5,915 bases of DNA from Mucilaginibacter sp. (GTDB lineage: Bacteria > Bacteroidota > Bacteroidia > Sphingobacteriales > Sphingobacteriaceae), in assembly GCA_028288315.1 (NCBI GenBank), contig JAQBNY010000281.1:1-5915 (forward strand), written 5' to 3'. Of this stretch, positions 5,725 through 5,915 are shown in pieces. Positions within the stretch are counted from its first letter, which is position 1, and the number at the start of each line of letters is the position of its first letter. The notes beneath the pieces are model-generated. The model ran no database searches. It was not told where the DNA came from and saw nothing but the letters and a program-made list of their open reading frames with translations. The position numbers were made by a program, and so were the translations under genes.

Positions 5725-5915
5725 GTGCCCGATAGTATTGTAATTATACCTACGTATAACGAAAAAGAAAATATTGAGCGAATGATTAATAAGGTATTCT
5801 CATTGCCTCATGATTTCCATTTGCTGATAGTTGATGACGGTTCACCTGACGGCACCGGTAAAATCATAAAAAGCTTACAGCACAACTATCCTGAAAGGCT
5901 TTTTTTGGAAGAACG
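5725..5915 (+). CDS. Family 2 glycosyltransferase, polyprenol-phosphate mannosyltransferase type (N-terminus)
   Basis: A frame of 63 complete codons open to the window end. It begins with GTG immediately after an in-frame TAA (5722-5724), so no earlier start exists. The next in-frame ATG is codon 20, which would remove the first strand of the domain. The N-terminus SIVIIPTYNEKENIE (4-18) is the nucleotide-binding strand and PTYNE motif of GT-A fold enzymes. LLIVDDGSPDGTG (33-45) carries the DDGSPDGT signature, with the acidic pair (Asp37, Asp38) that binds the nucleotide-sugar diphosphate. This exact combination is typical of dolichol/polyprenol-phosphate mannose synthases (DPM1-like). These transfer a sugar from GDP-mannose or a similar donor to a lipid phosphate at the cytoplasmic face of the membrane. 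The donor sugar and any C-terminal membrane region lie outside the window. The superfamily is certain and the DPM1-like subfamily probable. Confidence 0.9.
   Translation, partial: MPDSIVIIPTYNEKENIERMINKVFSLPHDFHLLIVDDGSPDGTGKIIKSLQHNYPERLFLEE

Noticed and set aside
1..5915. CRISPR array, insertion sequence, prophage, tRNA or rRNA
   Set aside because: No regularly spaced repeats, terminal inverted repeats, transposase or integrase frames, or cloverleaf-like sequences were found on either strand.

Overview
The window looks like chromosomal DNA of a Bacteroidota bacterium, most likely of the Sphingobacteriaceae (Pedobacter/Mucilaginibacter type). The grounds are moderately AT-rich DNA, a TAAATTTG element that matches the Bacteroidota -7 consensus TAnnTTTG upstream of the thiolase gene, mostly absent Shine-Dalgarno sequences, and protein types common in that phylum. 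This placement is inferred from sequence character, not from a database search.

Layout: (1) 1-60, minus strand: the first 20 codons of an unidentified gene, divergent from the next block. (2) 172-1741, plus strand: a tight three-gene cluster with gaps of 4 and 6 bases. It encodes a membrane-anchored SPFH/band 7 protein, a 177-residue beta-rich protein of unknown function, and a 55-residue Arc-type ribbon-helix-helix protein. The cluster ends in a perfect 26-bp palindrome that spans the last stop codon. (3) 1832-3013: a complete acetyl-CoA C-acetyltransferase with all catalytic residues. (4) 3057-3986: an exported protein of unknown function. (5) 4093-5595: a proton-coupled oligopeptide transporter (POT/PTR family), followed by a clear intrinsic terminator. 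(6) 5725 to the window end: the N-terminus of a family 2 glycosyltransferase of the polyprenol-phosphate mannosyltransferase type, with a GTG start.

The genes from 1832 onward look like housekeeping functions (acetoacetyl-CoA metabolism, peptide uptake, lipid-linked sugar synthesis) with no obvious shared pathway. The most intriguing part is the SPFH / beta-rich / ribbon-helix-helix cluster: a membrane scaffold, a possible lipid-interacting partner and a tiny DNA-binding protein, apparently made from one transcript. There is no sign of mobile elements, CRISPR arrays, tRNA or rRNA. No stretch longer than 300 bases lacks a gene.
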